A stretch of DNA of 64,000 bases from Verrucomicrobium spinosum DSM 4136 = JCM 18804 (lineage in GTDB: Bacteria; Verrucomicrobiota; Verrucomicrobiia; Verrucomicrobiales; Verrucomicrobiaceae), in the NCBI RefSeq assembly GCF_000172155.1, contig NZ_ABIZ01000001.1, positions 2,823,105 to 2,887,104 of the forward strand, given 5' to 3'. Numbering within the stretch: the stretch's first letter is position 1; the number at the start of each line of letters is the position of its first letter. Below the pieces are notes generated by a model, which had not been told where the DNA came from, ran no database searches, and worked only from the letters and a program-made list of their open reading frames with translations. The translations under genes were made by a program, and so were the position numbers. Shown one piece after another: positions 24,896 to 34,127 of this stretch.

Positions 24896-25924
24896 TCACG
24901 GAGCCGCCGCATTGCCAGCCGGTGTTGGTCCAAATCCCGGGCGGCCTTCCCGGATGAGTTTCGAGAAGTCCGGTGATTTGTCGGCCGCCTGCGCTGCTGA
25001 GTTGATATGAGCCTTTTCCCGGAGTTCGGGGAAGGGGAGGCCGTCGGTCACGAGGGCATTTCTCTCGTAGAGCATCTCGTCCCCCTTGCCATTTACCAGT
25101 ATTCGCCAGTCCCAAGGGGCGCGTTTCGAGTTGGGGCGTTGGGTGCGGATGGCCGTGGTGCAGTTGGTGGTCGCAGCGTTGTACCAGCGCGGCTGGTCAC
25201 GCAGTCCGTTCATGGTGGCGACGTATTCCATGAACCGTTCGCGAGCCCGTTCGGGCGAGACGGGGATGCGGTATAGATAGGAGTCTTCTCCGGTGCGGTA
25301 GTTGGTGCGCAATCGCACGATGTCGCGTTCGTCCGCCGCAATGTAGATCAGTTCATATTGCCGGTAGAAGCCTCCGATGGCTGAGTACTTCTCGCCCACT
25401 TCCTTCCGGGTCTCGATGGAGAAGCAAATGGGGGGCGCATCCTTGAACTGAAAGCTGGCAATGGGATGGGCCATCCAAGGGGATCCCCAGTAGTTGATAA
25501 AGAGGTCAATGCCGGTGAGTTGGGAGAGTCGCACTTTGCGGGTTTCCCAGGCCGGGGTGAAGTCGGTGGTCGTGCGGTAGTCAAAGTTCCGCACGTTGTG
25601 AATGGTCACTTCATCCCCAGCCACCTCCGCCCAAGGAAGTTGGGCCACCTCGGGCTGCCATTCGCGGTTCGCCTGGGGCTGGAGTTTCAGCCACCAGCTC
25701 AAGACGCCCACAAAGGCCAGTCCGATGAAGAGCGACTTCCGCCAAGGCTGGCGAATAAATAGCAGCATGGTGGCGGCGGAGCCGAGCCAAAGCCAGGCTG
25801 TGGCCCGGTTGAGAAAGGGCATGTCGTAATAAAGGGCTCCAAAAGTCCAGGCTACCAGCCCAAGGAGGATCAAGGAGAGTGCCAGGCGGAGCACGAATCT
25901 GAGGGACCAGAGAAGGAATCGCAT
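24896..25924 (-). CDS. DUF4105 domain membrane protein
   Basis: 342 residues from ATG 25924. Two or three N-terminal membrane helices (residues ~1-95) are followed by a soluble domain of ~235 residues. Typical DUF4105 features are the segment VHNVRNFDYR-like (TIHNVRNFDYRTTTDF), the strand VRLSQLTGIDLFINYW and the conserved NCTTAIRTQ, which carries a cysteine and histidine/threonine context suggesting a thiol-protease-like fold. The role is unknown. It is convergent with the DUF6580 gene. Confidence 0.82.
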   Translation of the reverse strand: MRFLLWSLRFVLRLALSLILLGLVAWTFGALYYDMPFLNRATAWLWLGSAATMLLFIRQPWRKSLFIGLAFVGVLSWWLKLQPQANREWQPEVAQLPWAEVAGDEVTIHNVRNFDYRTTTDFTPAWETRKVRLSQLTGIDLFINYWGSPWMAHPIASFQFKDAPPICFSIETRKEVGEKYSAIGGFYRQYELIYIAADERDIVRLRTNYRTGEDSYLYRIPVSPERARERFMEYVATMNGLRDQPRWYNAATTNCTTAIRTQRPNSKRAPWDWRILVNGKGDEMLYERNALVTDGLPFPELREKAHINSAAQAADKSPDFSKLIREGRPGFGPTPAGNAAAP

Positions 25925-26650
25925 AATTGAAGTGGGTGGGGGTGCCTGGCGCAGCTTAGCGTTTTGCCATGCCGTCTGTCGAACGGTTTTTGGGGGTGTT
26001 GATGGCTGTGTGGATGTGGAAGCTGTGAGGCGACCGTGTTGGTGGATTGGTTCCTCAGGAAACACTCGCGTCACCCGGGGCGCTCGCCCTGCAAGATGTC
26101 TGGGACGAGAAGCAAAAGGGAGATTTGGCACGTTGGTCCCCGTTAAGACTCCTTCAGGTCAATGCCAGCAGGGGGAAGTGGCGAGGCCGACTATCTTCCT
26201 TTTGTGACCGAATTGAGGCGCTAGTTTAGGTTTAGATGATGATGGCCATTGGCCCGGCACCATTCCGGGGTGCTCGTCATGGGCGGGTTTGATGACGCCG
26301 GGCCCACAGCCCTTTGGAGTTAGTTGGTCATCGACTCCTCGGGCGTCGCCCGAGGCTGGTATGAAGCCGGACCTTCGGCCCTTCTGAAGGGGCATTCTTG
26401 CTGCCGCCACGGCGGATGCTTCATTGAGACTTCGAGGTCATCGTGGCAGAGCTGCAATCTGGACTGCGAACAGGGCTTCGCTGGCAACGCGGAGGGCGAC
26501 TGCAACACCTCACACATTCAGATAACCTGGGTTGTGGGGCGACCGCTTCGGTTGCCTTGTCAGGGGTGGCGCGTGGCAAGCGGGGCCCTTGCTCTACAGC
26601 GTCTCTGGGGGAGGAGGTTAGGGCAGTTCCGGTTCGTGGAATCGACTCCT
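25925..26650. other. gene-free spacer containing palindromic repeats
   Basis: About 725 bp without a credible gene on either strand. 25925-26220 looks featureless. 26240-26400 holds REP-like palindromes described separately. The remainder (26400-26650) is GC-rich without obvious coding character. Confidence 0.6.
26246..26390. repeat. REP-like palindromic element (family shared with 60290-60475)
   Basis: Contains the hairpin cctcgggcg/gcccgagg (26337-26355), followed by ggctggtatgaagccgg and cttcggccctt. The element at 60426-60475 has the same order: hairpin around a G-G-G-C core, ggctgcaataaagccgg, then ctttcagccctt. An earlier inverted pair ggcccggc/gccgggcc (about 26247 and 26296) flanks a small gcacc/ggtgc hairpin. 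Confidence 0.65.
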
Positions 26651-27424
26651 CTAAGCTCCCTTCACACCCGCGATCCACTCTCGTGCAGCGCGAGTGGTCT
26701 CCATGGCCTCATTCGCCAGCGCGGTGGCAAACGGGGGCTTGAACCACGGGAAGGCACCGAGAAGGTCGGGGGTCACGAGCACTTGGCCGTCGCAGTTCGG
26801 GCCGGCGCCGATCCCGATCGTGGGGATCTGGATGGCCTTGCTGATGCGTTCTGCCACCTCAGGGACCATGCTCTCCAGGACGATGCCTGCTGCGCCTGCT
26901 TCTTCGAGTGCACGGGCATCAGCCAAAAGTCGGTTGGCGTCGTCGTCGGTCTTGCCCTTTTTCTTGTAGCCGCCTTCGTGTTTCACGCTCTGCGGCAGCA
27001 TGCCGATGTGTCCGATGTAGGCGATGCCAGCTTGTGTGATGGCTCGAACTTGGTCGGCCACATCCACGCCGCCCTCAAGCTTGACGGCATCGGCACCTGC
27101 TTCTACGAGGCGGCGTGCGTTGTGCACTGCCATATCTGGCATGCCATAGCTGCCGGAGGGAAGGTCCACAATGATCGTGGCGCGTTGCACCCCACGGCGG
27201 ACGGCGGCGGCATGATGCAGCATCATCTGCATGGTCACGCCCGTGGTGTCTGGCATGCCTAGCACGACCATGCCCAGGGAGTCTCCTACGAGGATGAGAT
27301 CCACGCCGGCTTCATCAAGCAGCCGGGCGGTGGGGTAGTCATAAGCGGTGAGGACGGCGAGCTTTTCACCGGCGGCTTTCCGGTCGCTAAGCTGCTGGGC
27401 GAGGAGGGCGGGGGAGACGGCCAT
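26651..27424 (-). CDS. panB: 3-methyl-2-oxobutanoate hydroxymethyltransferase
   Basis: 257 residues. PanB transfers a hydroxymethyl group from methylene-tetrahydrofolate to ketoisovalerate, the first step of pantothenate synthesis. Signature blocks are LTAYDYPTARLLDEAGVD, ILVGDSLGMVVLGM (Mg-binding Asp), DLPSGSYGM, ADAVKLEGG and GIGAGPNCDGQVLV. The ATG at 27424 matches the usual N-terminus; an in-frame GTG at 27487 overlaps the folK stop (GTGA) and would add 21 unusual residues. It is last in the minus-strand run from trpA; its use of a folate cofactor fits the folK neighbour. Confidence 0.94.
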   Translation of the reverse strand: MAVSPALLAQQLSDRKAAGEKLAVLTAYDYPTARLLDEAGVDLILVGDSLGMVVLGMPDTTGVTMQMMLHHAAAVRRGVQRATIIVDLPSGSYGMPDMAVHNARRLVEAGADAVKLEGGVDVADQVRAITQAGIAYIGHIGMLPQSVKHEGGYKKKGKTDDDANRLLADARALEEAGAAGIVLESMVPEVAERISKAIQIPTIGIGAGPNCDGQVLVTPDLLGAFPWFKPPFATALANEAMETTRAAREWIAGVKGA

Positions 27425-27483
27425 TGCAGGGGAGGGAGAGGAAGGGGGCGTCGAGCGAAACTTACGATACGACGGAGAGGAGG

Positions 27484-28008
27484 TCACGGACTGCCGAGGT
27501 CGAGCCAGTCCAGTGAATACACCCGAGGTGGAGGCTCGTCCGAGATGGGCAGGGTATCGAGGATCTCCTGCACCGACCGGTCTTCGCCGGGAAGGCGCAG
27601 GTCCGCGCGGATGTCTGCGAGCGGTTGCAGCACGAACCGACGCTGCGTCATGCGCGGGTGGGGGAGCGTGAGGTCCGGGTGATCCACCACGGCGGCATCG
27701 GCATAGAGCAGATCCAGGTCCACGGTGCGTGGCGCATGGTGCTCGTGCTCATTCGGGCGGCCAAGTGCGGCCTCGATGGCCCGGGTGTGCTGGAGCAGAT
27801 CCAGAGGCTGGAGTTCTGCTTCCAGCTCGATCACCGCATTCAAAAATCCCGGTGAACCCGGAGGGCAATCCACGGGATCCGTTTCATAAACCGCGGAGGT
27901 GGCGATCACTCTACTCCCTGGAACGCTCTGGAGAAGAGCGACCACGGCCTGACGAAGATTCTCAAGCCGGTCCCCCAAATTCGAACCGAGAGCGATGCCG
28001 TATTTCAT
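27484..28008 (-). CDS. folK: 2-amino-4-hydroxy-6-hydroxymethyldihydropteridine diphosphokinase
   Basis: 174 residues. FolK transfers pyrophosphate from ATP to 6-hydroxymethyl-dihydropterin in folate synthesis. The N-terminal GIALGSNLGDRLENLRQAV and the Mg/ATP-binding signature APRTVDLDLLYAD are both intact, as is LPHPRMTQRRFVLQPL. Length matches the single-domain enzyme. It lies 49 bp downstream of dapB. Confidence 0.94.
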   Translation of the reverse strand: MKYGIALGSNLGDRLENLRQAVVALLQSVPGSRVIATSAVYETDPVDCPPGSPGFLNAVIELEAELQPLDLLQHTRAIEAALGRPNEHEHHAPRTVDLDLLYADAAVVDHPDLTLPHPRMTQRRFVLQPLADIRADLRLPGEDRSVQEILDTLPISDEPPPRVYSLDWLDLGSP

Positions 28009-28057
28009 CGACTCCCGGTTGCGAAGGTGGGTAGGGGCAAAGAATCGAGATCTGGAG

Positions 28058-28798
28058 CTATTTCAGCCCCAGTACGTCCTGCATGTCATAGATGCCCGCG
28101 GGCTGGCTCACGAGCCACTTGGCGGCGCGCACGGCTCCGTTGGAGAAGGTGTCGCGGCTGGAGGCCTTGTGTGTGAGTTCCACGCGCTCGCCCACGTTGG
28201 CGAAGACGACGGTGTGATCTCCGACCACATCGCCACCGCGCAGGGCATGGACGCCGATTTCCTTCTTCGTCCGGGCACCCACATCGCCCTTGCGGCCGTG
28301 GCGGGTGTCCGTTTCGTAGCTGACCTCAGTCTCTTCGCACAGGATCTCCACCAGACGACGGGCGGTGCCGCTCGGGGAGTCCGTCTTCATGCGGTGGTGC
28401 ATTTCCACCACTTCGAGATCAAAGGGTTCGCCGAGGATGCGCACAGCCTGACGGGTCAGCCAGAAGAGGGTGTTCACCCCCACGCTGAAGTTGGGTGCCA
28501 GCACGACCGGCAGCGTCTTGGACGCTTCACGGATTGCGGCGAGTTCCTCCGGCGTGTGGCCGGTGGTACCCATAACGAAAGGCTTTTTGTGCTTCACACA
28601 GGCGGCCACCAGCTCATTGCTGAAGTGGTGGGAGGTGAAGTCGATCACTGCATCGCACTTGGAGAGGGCCTCATCCAGGGAGTCACCCATGTCCACAGTC
28701 GCGCCGACGGCACAGTCGGCATCGCTTTCCACGGAATGAATGACAGCCTGGCCCATGCGGCCTTTGGCACCGGTGACGAGAATTTTGAGCTGAGCCAT
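28058..28798 (-). CDS. dapB: 4-hydroxy-tetrahydrodipicolinate reductase
   Basis: 246 residues. DapB reduces the DapA product with NAD(P)H in the diaminopimelate/lysine pathway. The Rossmann motif VTGAKGRMGQAV, the GTTGHT loop, the substrate-binding block HHRMKTDSPSGTA (catalytic His and Lys) and the C-terminal GERVELTHKASSRDTF are all present. The ATG at 28798 places the nucleotide-binding loop at residue ~8 as usual. It follows dapA by 22 bp. Confidence 0.95.
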   Translation of the reverse strand: MAQLKILVTGAKGRMGQAVIHSVESDADCAVGATVDMGDSLDEALSKCDAVIDFTSHHFSNELVAACVKHKKPFVMGTTGHTPEELAAIREASKTLPVVLAPNFSVGVNTLFWLTRQAVRILGEPFDLEVVEMHHRMKTDSPSGTARRLVEILCEETEVSYETDTRHGRKGDVGARTKKEIGVHALRGGDVVGDHTVVFANVGERVELTHKASSRDTFSNGAVRAAKWLVSQPAGIYDMQDVLGLK

Positions 28799-28820
28799 GA
28801 TGGTCGGTTTGCAGTGAATA

Positions 28821-29705
28821 TTACTCAGCAAGGATGCCCACGTTGATCATGGTCTGGCGCAGTTCATTGACCTGGGCTTCCCCCAGCTCGCACATCGGCA
28901 GACGCAGCTCGGCATCGCAGATGCCTTTGAGTGCCAGCGCTGTCTTGATGGGGATCGGGTTCGTGGAAAGCTTCAGGAAAGCGGAGAACAGCGGGTTGAA
29001 CTGCGCATGAATGCTCTGAGCCTCGGCCCAGCGGCCAGCCAGAGCGGCCTGCACCATCCTGTTCATCTCTGCCGGGATGAGGTTGCCCGCCACGCTGACC
29101 ACGCCCACGCCACCCACGCTCATGAAGGGCAGGGTGAGGGAGTCGTCACCGGAGAGGATATCAAACTCTGCCGGGAGGAGCATTTTCATCTGGCTCACAC
29201 GGTCGGCATTGCCACCGGCTTCCTTGATGGCGCGGATGTTTGGGCAGGCCTCGGCAAGGCGCACCACGGTGTCCACGCCGATCTCGATGCCACAGCGGCC
29301 GGGGATGCTGTACAGCATGATTGGCAGCTTGGTGTTGTCGGCGATGGCCTTGAAGTGGCGGAAGAGCCCCTCCTGGGTGGGCTTGTTGTAATAGGGTGCG
29401 ACCAGCAGGGCGGCATTGGCACCGGCGGCCTCGGCTTCCTGGGTCATTTCCACGGCTTCACGCGTGGAGTTGCTGCCGGTGCCAGCCATGACGATGCCAC
29501 GGCCTGCGGTGTACTCCACGGTCAACTGGATGACGCGCTCGTGCTCATCGTAGTCCAGGGTGGGGGATTCACCCGTGGTTCCGCAGGGCACGACGCCCTG
29601 CACGCCGCCGGCAAACTGGTAGTCCACCAACTTTCGCAGGGCGGCTTCATCGATCTGGCCGTTGCGAAAGGGGGTGACAATGGCGGTGTGGGTACCGGCG
29701 AACAT
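28821..29705 (-). CDS. dapA: 4-hydroxy-tetrahydrodipicolinate synthase
   Basis: 294 residues. DapA condenses aspartate semialdehyde with pyruvate. Present are the N-terminal TAIVTPF, CGTTGESPTLDYDEH (Thr pair of the proton relay), APYYNKPTQEG (Tyr), YSIPGRCG (catalytic tyrosine segment and Arg) and IRAIKEAGGN, which carries the Schiff-base lysine. Length matches the TIM-barrel family. It lies 108 bp after dapF, the largest gap of the run, and that gap holds a short agaactg tandem pair at 29731-29744. Confidence 0.95.
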   Translation of the reverse strand: MFAGTHTAIVTPFRNGQIDEAALRKLVDYQFAGGVQGVVPCGTTGESPTLDYDEHERVIQLTVEYTAGRGIVMAGTGSNSTREAVEMTQEAEAAGANAALLVAPYYNKPTQEGLFRHFKAIADNTKLPIMLYSIPGRCGIEIGVDTVVRLAEACPNIRAIKEAGGNADRVSQMKMLLPAEFDILSGDDSLTLPFMSVGGVGVVSVAGNLIPAEMNRMVQAALAGRWAEAQSIHAQFNPLFSAFLKLSTNPIPIKTALALKGICDAELRLPMCELGEAQVNELRQTMINVGILAE

Positions 29706-29813
29706 GACGTTTTAGGTGTTAATGATGATGAGAACTGAGAACTGAAAAGAGGAAAGGGGGAGCCAGTTCATCTGCGGCTGTGAGGGCCGGCAGAGGGGGC
29801 TCCCAGTGGGCGC

Positions 29814-30638
29814 TTAGACTTCGAGCTTGCCCTGAAAGACGAAGTCGGCGGGGCCGTGCAGGGTGACGTCAGAATAGACGTCGCCAGCCTGGTTGAAGCC
29901 GACCTTCAGGGTGTCGCCACCCTTGACCTTCACGGAGACGGGAGCGGCTGCTCCATGGAGCTCATGGTGAATGAGCGCGCAGGCCACCATGCCGGTGCCG
30001 CAGGCCAGGGTCTCATCTTCCACGCCGCGCTCGTAGGTGCGGATCACAATGGAGCCGGGGGAGATGACGGTGGCAAAATTGGCGTTGGTGCCCTTCGGCG
30101 CGAAGGCCTCATGGTAGCGCAGGCACGCGCCCAGACGGCGGATTTCGGCCGTGGAGAGGGCATTCACATCGTCCACAAAAACGACGGCGTGCGGGACACC
30201 GGTGTTCACGCTGTGCACTTCCAGCGGGGTGCCATCCACCACCAACCCCTGATTCAGCTTCAGGCTGTGGGGCTGGCTCATGTTGATTTCGACCTGATCG
30301 CCGAAGAACTCCGCGGAGATCATCCCGGCCTGGGTCTCGAACTTCAGCGCCGCCAGGCTGTTGTCGTGCAGCTTGTTCACGAAGCGGGCAAAGCACCGGG
30401 CACCGTTGCCGCACATCTCGGCCTCGCCGCCGTCCGCATTGTAGTAGCGCATGCGGAAGTCACCGCCTTCGGTGGCTGGTTCCACGGCCAGGAGGCCGTC
30501 TGCACCCACGCCACGATGACGATCGCAGAGCTGGGCGATGGATTCACCGGAGAGTTGCAGGGACAAATCGCGGTTGTCGAGCATGACGAAGTCATTGCCC
30601 GCGCCGTTCATTTTCCAGAAGCTGAGAAGATTGGCCAT
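29814..30638 (-). CDS. dapF: diaminopimelate epimerase
   Basis: 274 residues. DapF interconverts LL- and meso-diaminopimelate with two cysteines acting as base and acid. Both are visible: the first in EMCGNGARCF and the second in ETLACGTGMVAC. The N-terminal FWKMNGAGNDFVMLD is the usual family start. It follows trpA by 19 bp and leads into dapA and dapB, so three steps of the lysine/peptidoglycan branch are together. Confidence 0.95.
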   Translation of the reverse strand: MANLLSFWKMNGAGNDFVMLDNRDLSLQLSGESIAQLCDRHRGVGADGLLAVEPATEGGDFRMRYYNADGGEAEMCGNGARCFARFVNKLHDNSLAALKFETQAGMISAEFFGDQVEINMSQPHSLKLNQGLVVDGTPLEVHSVNTGVPHAVVFVDDVNALSTAEIRRLGACLRYHEAFAPKGTNANFATVISPGSIVIRTYERGVEDETLACGTGMVACALIHHELHGAAAPVSVKVKGGDTLKVGFNQAGDVYSDVTLHGPADFVFQGKLEV

Positions 30639-30657
30639 GGGATAAGGGGCGGAGAAG

Positions 30658-31458
30658 CTAGACGGCTTTCACTGCGTCCACAAGAGGTTTAACGAATGCC
30701 GTGAGCCGGTCGGACAAGTCGGAATGCGTGCCGTGTTCCTCGATCAGCTTCACAATGGCGCTGCCCACGACCACGCCATCGGCCATGCAGGCGACGGTGC
30801 TGGCCTGGATGGGGGTGGAGATGCCAAACCCCACGGCAATGGGGGTGTTGGTTGCGGCTTGGATCTTCTGGAGCTGGTCGGAGATGCCGGTGGCCAGGGA
30901 GGTCTGGGCTCCCGTCACGCCCTCGCGGGAGACGTAGTAGATGAAGCCCTCTGCCTGCTGGGTGATGAGTTTGATGCGCGACTCCGGGGTGGTCGGTGCG
31001 ATGAGGCGGATGCGTTTGAGGCCGTCGCCGACTGTCAATTCGTCGTTCAGCGGCGCTTCGTCTGGCGGCAAATCCAGAATGAGCACGCCATCGGCTCCGG
31101 CCGCGGCGGCATCGCGATGGAAGGCCTCAAACCCGTAGGTATAGACGGGGTTCAGGTAAGTGAAGAGCACCAGGGGCACCTGGGTCTCCTGGCGCAACTC
31201 CTTGATGAACGCCAGCACCTTGGGCAGTGTGGTCCCAGCCTTCAGAGCCCGCTCGGCGGCCATTTGGTTCACAATGCCATCGGCCTGGGGGTCGCTGAAG
31301 GGCACACCCAGCTCGATCACATCGGCTCCGCAGCGGGCCAGAGTCAGTACGATCTCCCGGGTCGTGGGCAGGTCGGGGTCTCCTGCGGCGATGTAGGCCA
31401 CAAAACCTTTCTTTCCGGCAGCACGCAGCCCGGCAAAACATTCGTCAATCCGATTCAT
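30658..31458 (-). CDS. trpA: tryptophan synthase alpha chain
   Basis: 266 residues. TrpA cleaves indole-glycerol phosphate and passes indole to TrpB. The catalytic glutamate is in VIELGVPFSDPQADG and the aspartate in LILDLPPDEAPL; VGFGIS and VVVGSAIVKLI form the phosphate-binding end. The ATG at 31458 gives the standard length. No other trp genes are in the window; trpA instead heads a mixed run with dapF, dapA, dapB, folK and panB. The divergent cardiolipin synthase gene starts about 180 bp away, and the promoter probably lies between. Confidence 0.94.
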   Translation of the reverse strand: MNRIDECFAGLRAAGKKGFVAYIAAGDPDLPTTREIVLTLARCGADVIELGVPFSDPQADGIVNQMAAERALKAGTTLPKVLAFIKELRQETQVPLVLFTYLNPVYTYGFEAFHRDAAAAGADGVLILDLPPDEAPLNDELTVGDGLKRIRLIAPTTPESRIKLITQQAEGFIYYVSREGVTGAQTSLATGISDQLQKIQAATNTPIAVGFGISTPIQASTVACMADGVVVGSAIVKLIEEHGTHSDLSDRLTAFVKPLVDAVKAV

Positions 31459-31635
31459 GAGAACGGGACGGATAGTCCGAAGCCGCCCGCGGTGCAAAGC
31501 GCAATGTCGTCAGCCAGGGGGTTTTTTGGTGGGAAGGGGTGGCGATTCAACGGATAGGGGAGACGGTGTTTGTGTTCGCGGCATTGCATCGCAGATCATT
31601 CGGGGCTATCGGTGCCCAGTGGTTGCGCGACGAGC

Positions 31636-33093
31636 ATGATATCATTCCTTTCTGAGATCCTGCCGGTGGTGAAGCCCGTCTGGCACCTGTGTGTTATTGC
31701 GCTGAACCTGGTGGTGGTGGGATACGCGCTGAGTCACGTGCTGCTGAGGAACCGGGACTACCGGAGTGCGGCATTTTGGGCGGTGCTCATTGCATTTGTC
31801 CCCTTTCTGGGTGCTTGCTTCTACGCGCTATTTGGGATCAACCGCCTGCGACGTCGCGGGGCCAGATATCGTCACAGTCTGGAACTCGCGGCGGTGGGGG
31901 AGGTCTGCCCCGTCAATCCGTGGCAGACAGTGCCGGAACTCAAAGAATTGCGGGCGCTCTCGACCTCCCTGGGGATGCTCTCCCGATTTGGCTTTACAGT
32001 GGGAAATCACGTCACGTTGTTGCGCAATGGGGAGGAGGCGATGCCGGCCATGCTGGAGGCGATCCGTGGTGCTCAAAAGTCCATCTCTCTGTGCTCTTAC
32101 ATCTTTGAGGCCCACGGTATCGGCATGAAGTTCGTGGAGGAGTTGGTCCTTGCCAAAGACCGCGGGGTGGAAGTGCGGGTTCTGGTGGATGACGCAGGGA
32201 CCCGCTACTCCTGGCCGCCCATCACCCATCTGCTGCGGAGCCGGGGTGTGATGGCCAAGCGCTTCATGCCTATCCGCTTCGTCCTGCGCATCCTCACCAT
32301 GAACCTGCGGAATCACCGCAAGGTGATGGTGGTGGACGGGACAACTGGTTTCACCGGGGGCATGAACATCCGCCAGGGCAATATGCTGGAGGCAGATCCC
32401 AGCCATCCCGTGCAGGACATGCATTTCAAGGTGGAAGGCCCGGTGGTGCAGCAGCTTCAGCGGGTCTTTGCGGAGGACTGGGCCTTTTGCTCTGGGGAAG
32501 TGCTTTCCGGTCCTCTCTGGTATCCCACCCTGGCACCCGCAGGTGAGGTGGCTGCCATCGGCGTGCCGGACGGTCCGGATGAAGACCTTGAACTCATGCC
32601 CAAGGCGATTTTCGCCGCGATCTCCGAGGCGCGGCACTCGGTCCGCATCATGACGCCCTACTTCCTCCCGCCGCCGACCCTTATCTGGGCGCTGAACCTT
32701 GCGGCGCTCCGCGGTGTGGATGTGAAAGTGCTCACGCCAAGGCGCAACAACATCCCCTTTGTGCGCTGGGCCGCGCGTACCCTCTACCCGGAGATGCTGG
32801 AAAAGGGCGTAAAGATCTACGAGGCGGACGGGCACTTCGACCACTCCAAGTTCATGACGGTGGACGGGTTGTGGTCGTTGGTGGGATCTACGAACTGGGA
32901 CCCCCGCAGCCTGCGGTTGAACTTTGAGTTCAATCTGGCGTGCTTCGATGACCTGCTGGCCCAGGAGCTGGATCGGGAGTTTGAGAAAAAGGTGCGAAAC
33001 GGCACCCTGGAGTCTCTCGCCGCCCTTCGCAGTGCCACATTGGCCGAACGGCTGCGGGATGGCTTTGCCCGTTTGTTCATGCCGTTCTTGTGA
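31636..33093 (+). CDS. cls: cardiolipin synthase (phospholipase D family)
   Basis: 485 residues. Two N-terminal membrane helices (LCVIALNLVVVGYALSHVLL; AAFWAVLIAFVPFLGACFYALFG) are followed by two phospholipase D domains. The HKD motifs are NHRKVMVVDG with GFTGGMNI in the first and DHSKFMTVDG with VGSTNWDPRS in the second. This is the layout of ClsA-type enzymes that make cardiolipin from phosphatidylglycerol at the inner membrane. The ATG at 31636 places the first helix correctly; a TTG at 31570 is open upstream. A 20-bp tandem repeat follows the gene. Confidence 0.92.
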   Translation: MISFLSEILPVVKPVWHLCVIALNLVVVGYALSHVLLRNRDYRSAAFWAVLIAFVPFLGACFYALFGINRLRRRGARYRHSLELAAVGEVCPVNPWQTVPELKELRALSTSLGMLSRFGFTVGNHVTLLRNGEEAMPAMLEAIRGAQKSISLCSYIFEAHGIGMKFVEELVLAKDRGVEVRVLVDDAGTRYSWPPITHLLRSRGVMAKRFMPIRFVLRILTMNLRNHRKVMVVDGTTGFTGGMNIRQGNMLEADPSHPVQDMHFKVEGPVVQQLQRVFAEDWAFCSGEVLSGPLWYPTLAPAGEVAAIGVPDGPDEDLELMPKAIFAAISEARHSVRIMTPYFLPPPTLIWALNLAALRGVDVKVLTPRRNNIPFVRWAARTLYPEMLEKGVKIYEADGHFDHSKFMTVDGLWSLVGSTNWDPRSLRLNFEFNLACFDDLLAQELDREFEKKVRNGTLESLAALRSATLAERLRDGFARLFMPFL

Positions 33094-33104
33094 CGTCCTT
33101 TCGA

Positions 33105-33162
33105 GACAGGATTAACAAGATTTCTGAAGGATTAACAAGATTTCTGAAGGATTAACAAGATG
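33105..33162. repeat. 20-bp tandem repeat after the cardiolipin synthase gene
   Basis: Nearly three copies of aggattaacaagatttctga stand in tandem, starting 11 bp after the stop codon and preceded by gac. The opening gacaggattaa recurs directly after the stop of the ABC-F gene at 63784. The remaining bases to 33413 show no gene. Confidence 0.9.
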
Positions 33163-33413
33163 GGGAATGGATGCAAATCCAGGGGGCAATGATGCGGGGG
33201 TAGTCTGACGGTCCCCGTCGGTTCGTGAGCGGAGGATCCTGTGGGAATGGTTGAGCATATGTTGGGCTTCCTGATTGCTCCAAAGCGGGGCACTCGCCTG
33301 CGCTCCTCGCACATTTCTCCGCAACTTCCTGACCGTCTGGGCATTCAATGTTGGGAGATGACGCTCCTCCGAATTGCATTGCACAATGGCTCCGCAACCC
33401 ACACGGTGATCCT

Positions 33414-34100
33414 GTGAGAACCGCACTTCTGGTTGTCCTGGCGTTTCTGGTGGCACTGGCCATCGGCTGGTACGGGGGCGCTCGTCGTCCCTCCCTTGGT
33501 CTTGAGGGTCTGACTGGCGAGCCCATGGCGTCTGCTCAGTCGGCTCCGCGGGAGTTGCCTGCTGCCCGCGCTCCCTTTGTAGCACCCAAGAGCGTTGACG
33601 AAGATCTTGAGGATCTTTTGAAGCCAACCGTGGAGGCGGCTCCGGCAGTCGCGGAGCCCCAGCCTGCGGTACCCATCCCGGGTATGCCGGGAGTCCGAGG
33701 TCAACGCATGGCTCAGATCGATCAACTGGTGGAAGCGGGATCTACGCTGGTGACGGACCCGTACGAGGTGGAGCCGGGCGTGTACAACTACTCCATACTC
33801 ACCCCCCGGTTGAACGCTCTTAATGACGGCAGCGCAGGGGTGAAGATGGAGGTGAAGCGTTATCAGTTCGATGTGAGCGGCGGCTACTATGTGGATTTTG
33901 ACCAGTCGGTGCCGATGACTCCGGGGATCGACTCGGGGATGAACTTCCAGGAAGGCAATCAAGGCTTTGCCAGCATCCTCAGGGTGGAGTTACAACCGGG
34001 TACGGGGCAGGTGCGGGTCATGTCCAGCGATTACAAGACAGAGGGGGCGTCACCCGCGCCCTCTGGTGCAGGCGACAGTGCTCCTGGCGAGGTGCCTTGA
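33414..34100 (+). CDS. single-pass membrane protein, unknown
   Basis: 228 residues from a GTG at 33414, chosen because the membrane segment LLVVLAFLVALAIGWYGG starts there; a TTG at 33348 would add 22 residues. After an Ala/Pro-rich linker (about 30-90) comes a soluble domain with DPYEVEPGVYNYSILTP, VKMEVKRYQFDVSGGYYVDF and a C-terminal strand rich segment. The mature part is probably periplasmic. I recognise no family. It is convergent with the M56 peptidase gene. Confidence 0.6.
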   Translation: MRTALLVVLAFLVALAIGWYGGARRPSLGLEGLTGEPMASAQSAPRELPAARAPFVAPKSVDEDLEDLLKPTVEAAPAVAEPQPAVPIPGMPGVRGQRMAQIDQLVEAGSTLVTDPYEVEPGVYNYSILTPRLNALNDGSAGVKMEVKRYQFDVSGGYYVDFDQSVPMTPGIDSGMNFQEGNQGFASILRVELQPGTGQVRVMSSDYKTEGASPAPSGAGDSAPGEVP

Positions 34101-34127
34101 TGCTCCGGTCAGGGGTCCAATCAATCA

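Noticed and set aside
33105-33162. CRISPR array
   Set aside because: The copies are directly tandem without variable spacers, the unit is only 20 bp, and no cas gene is present.
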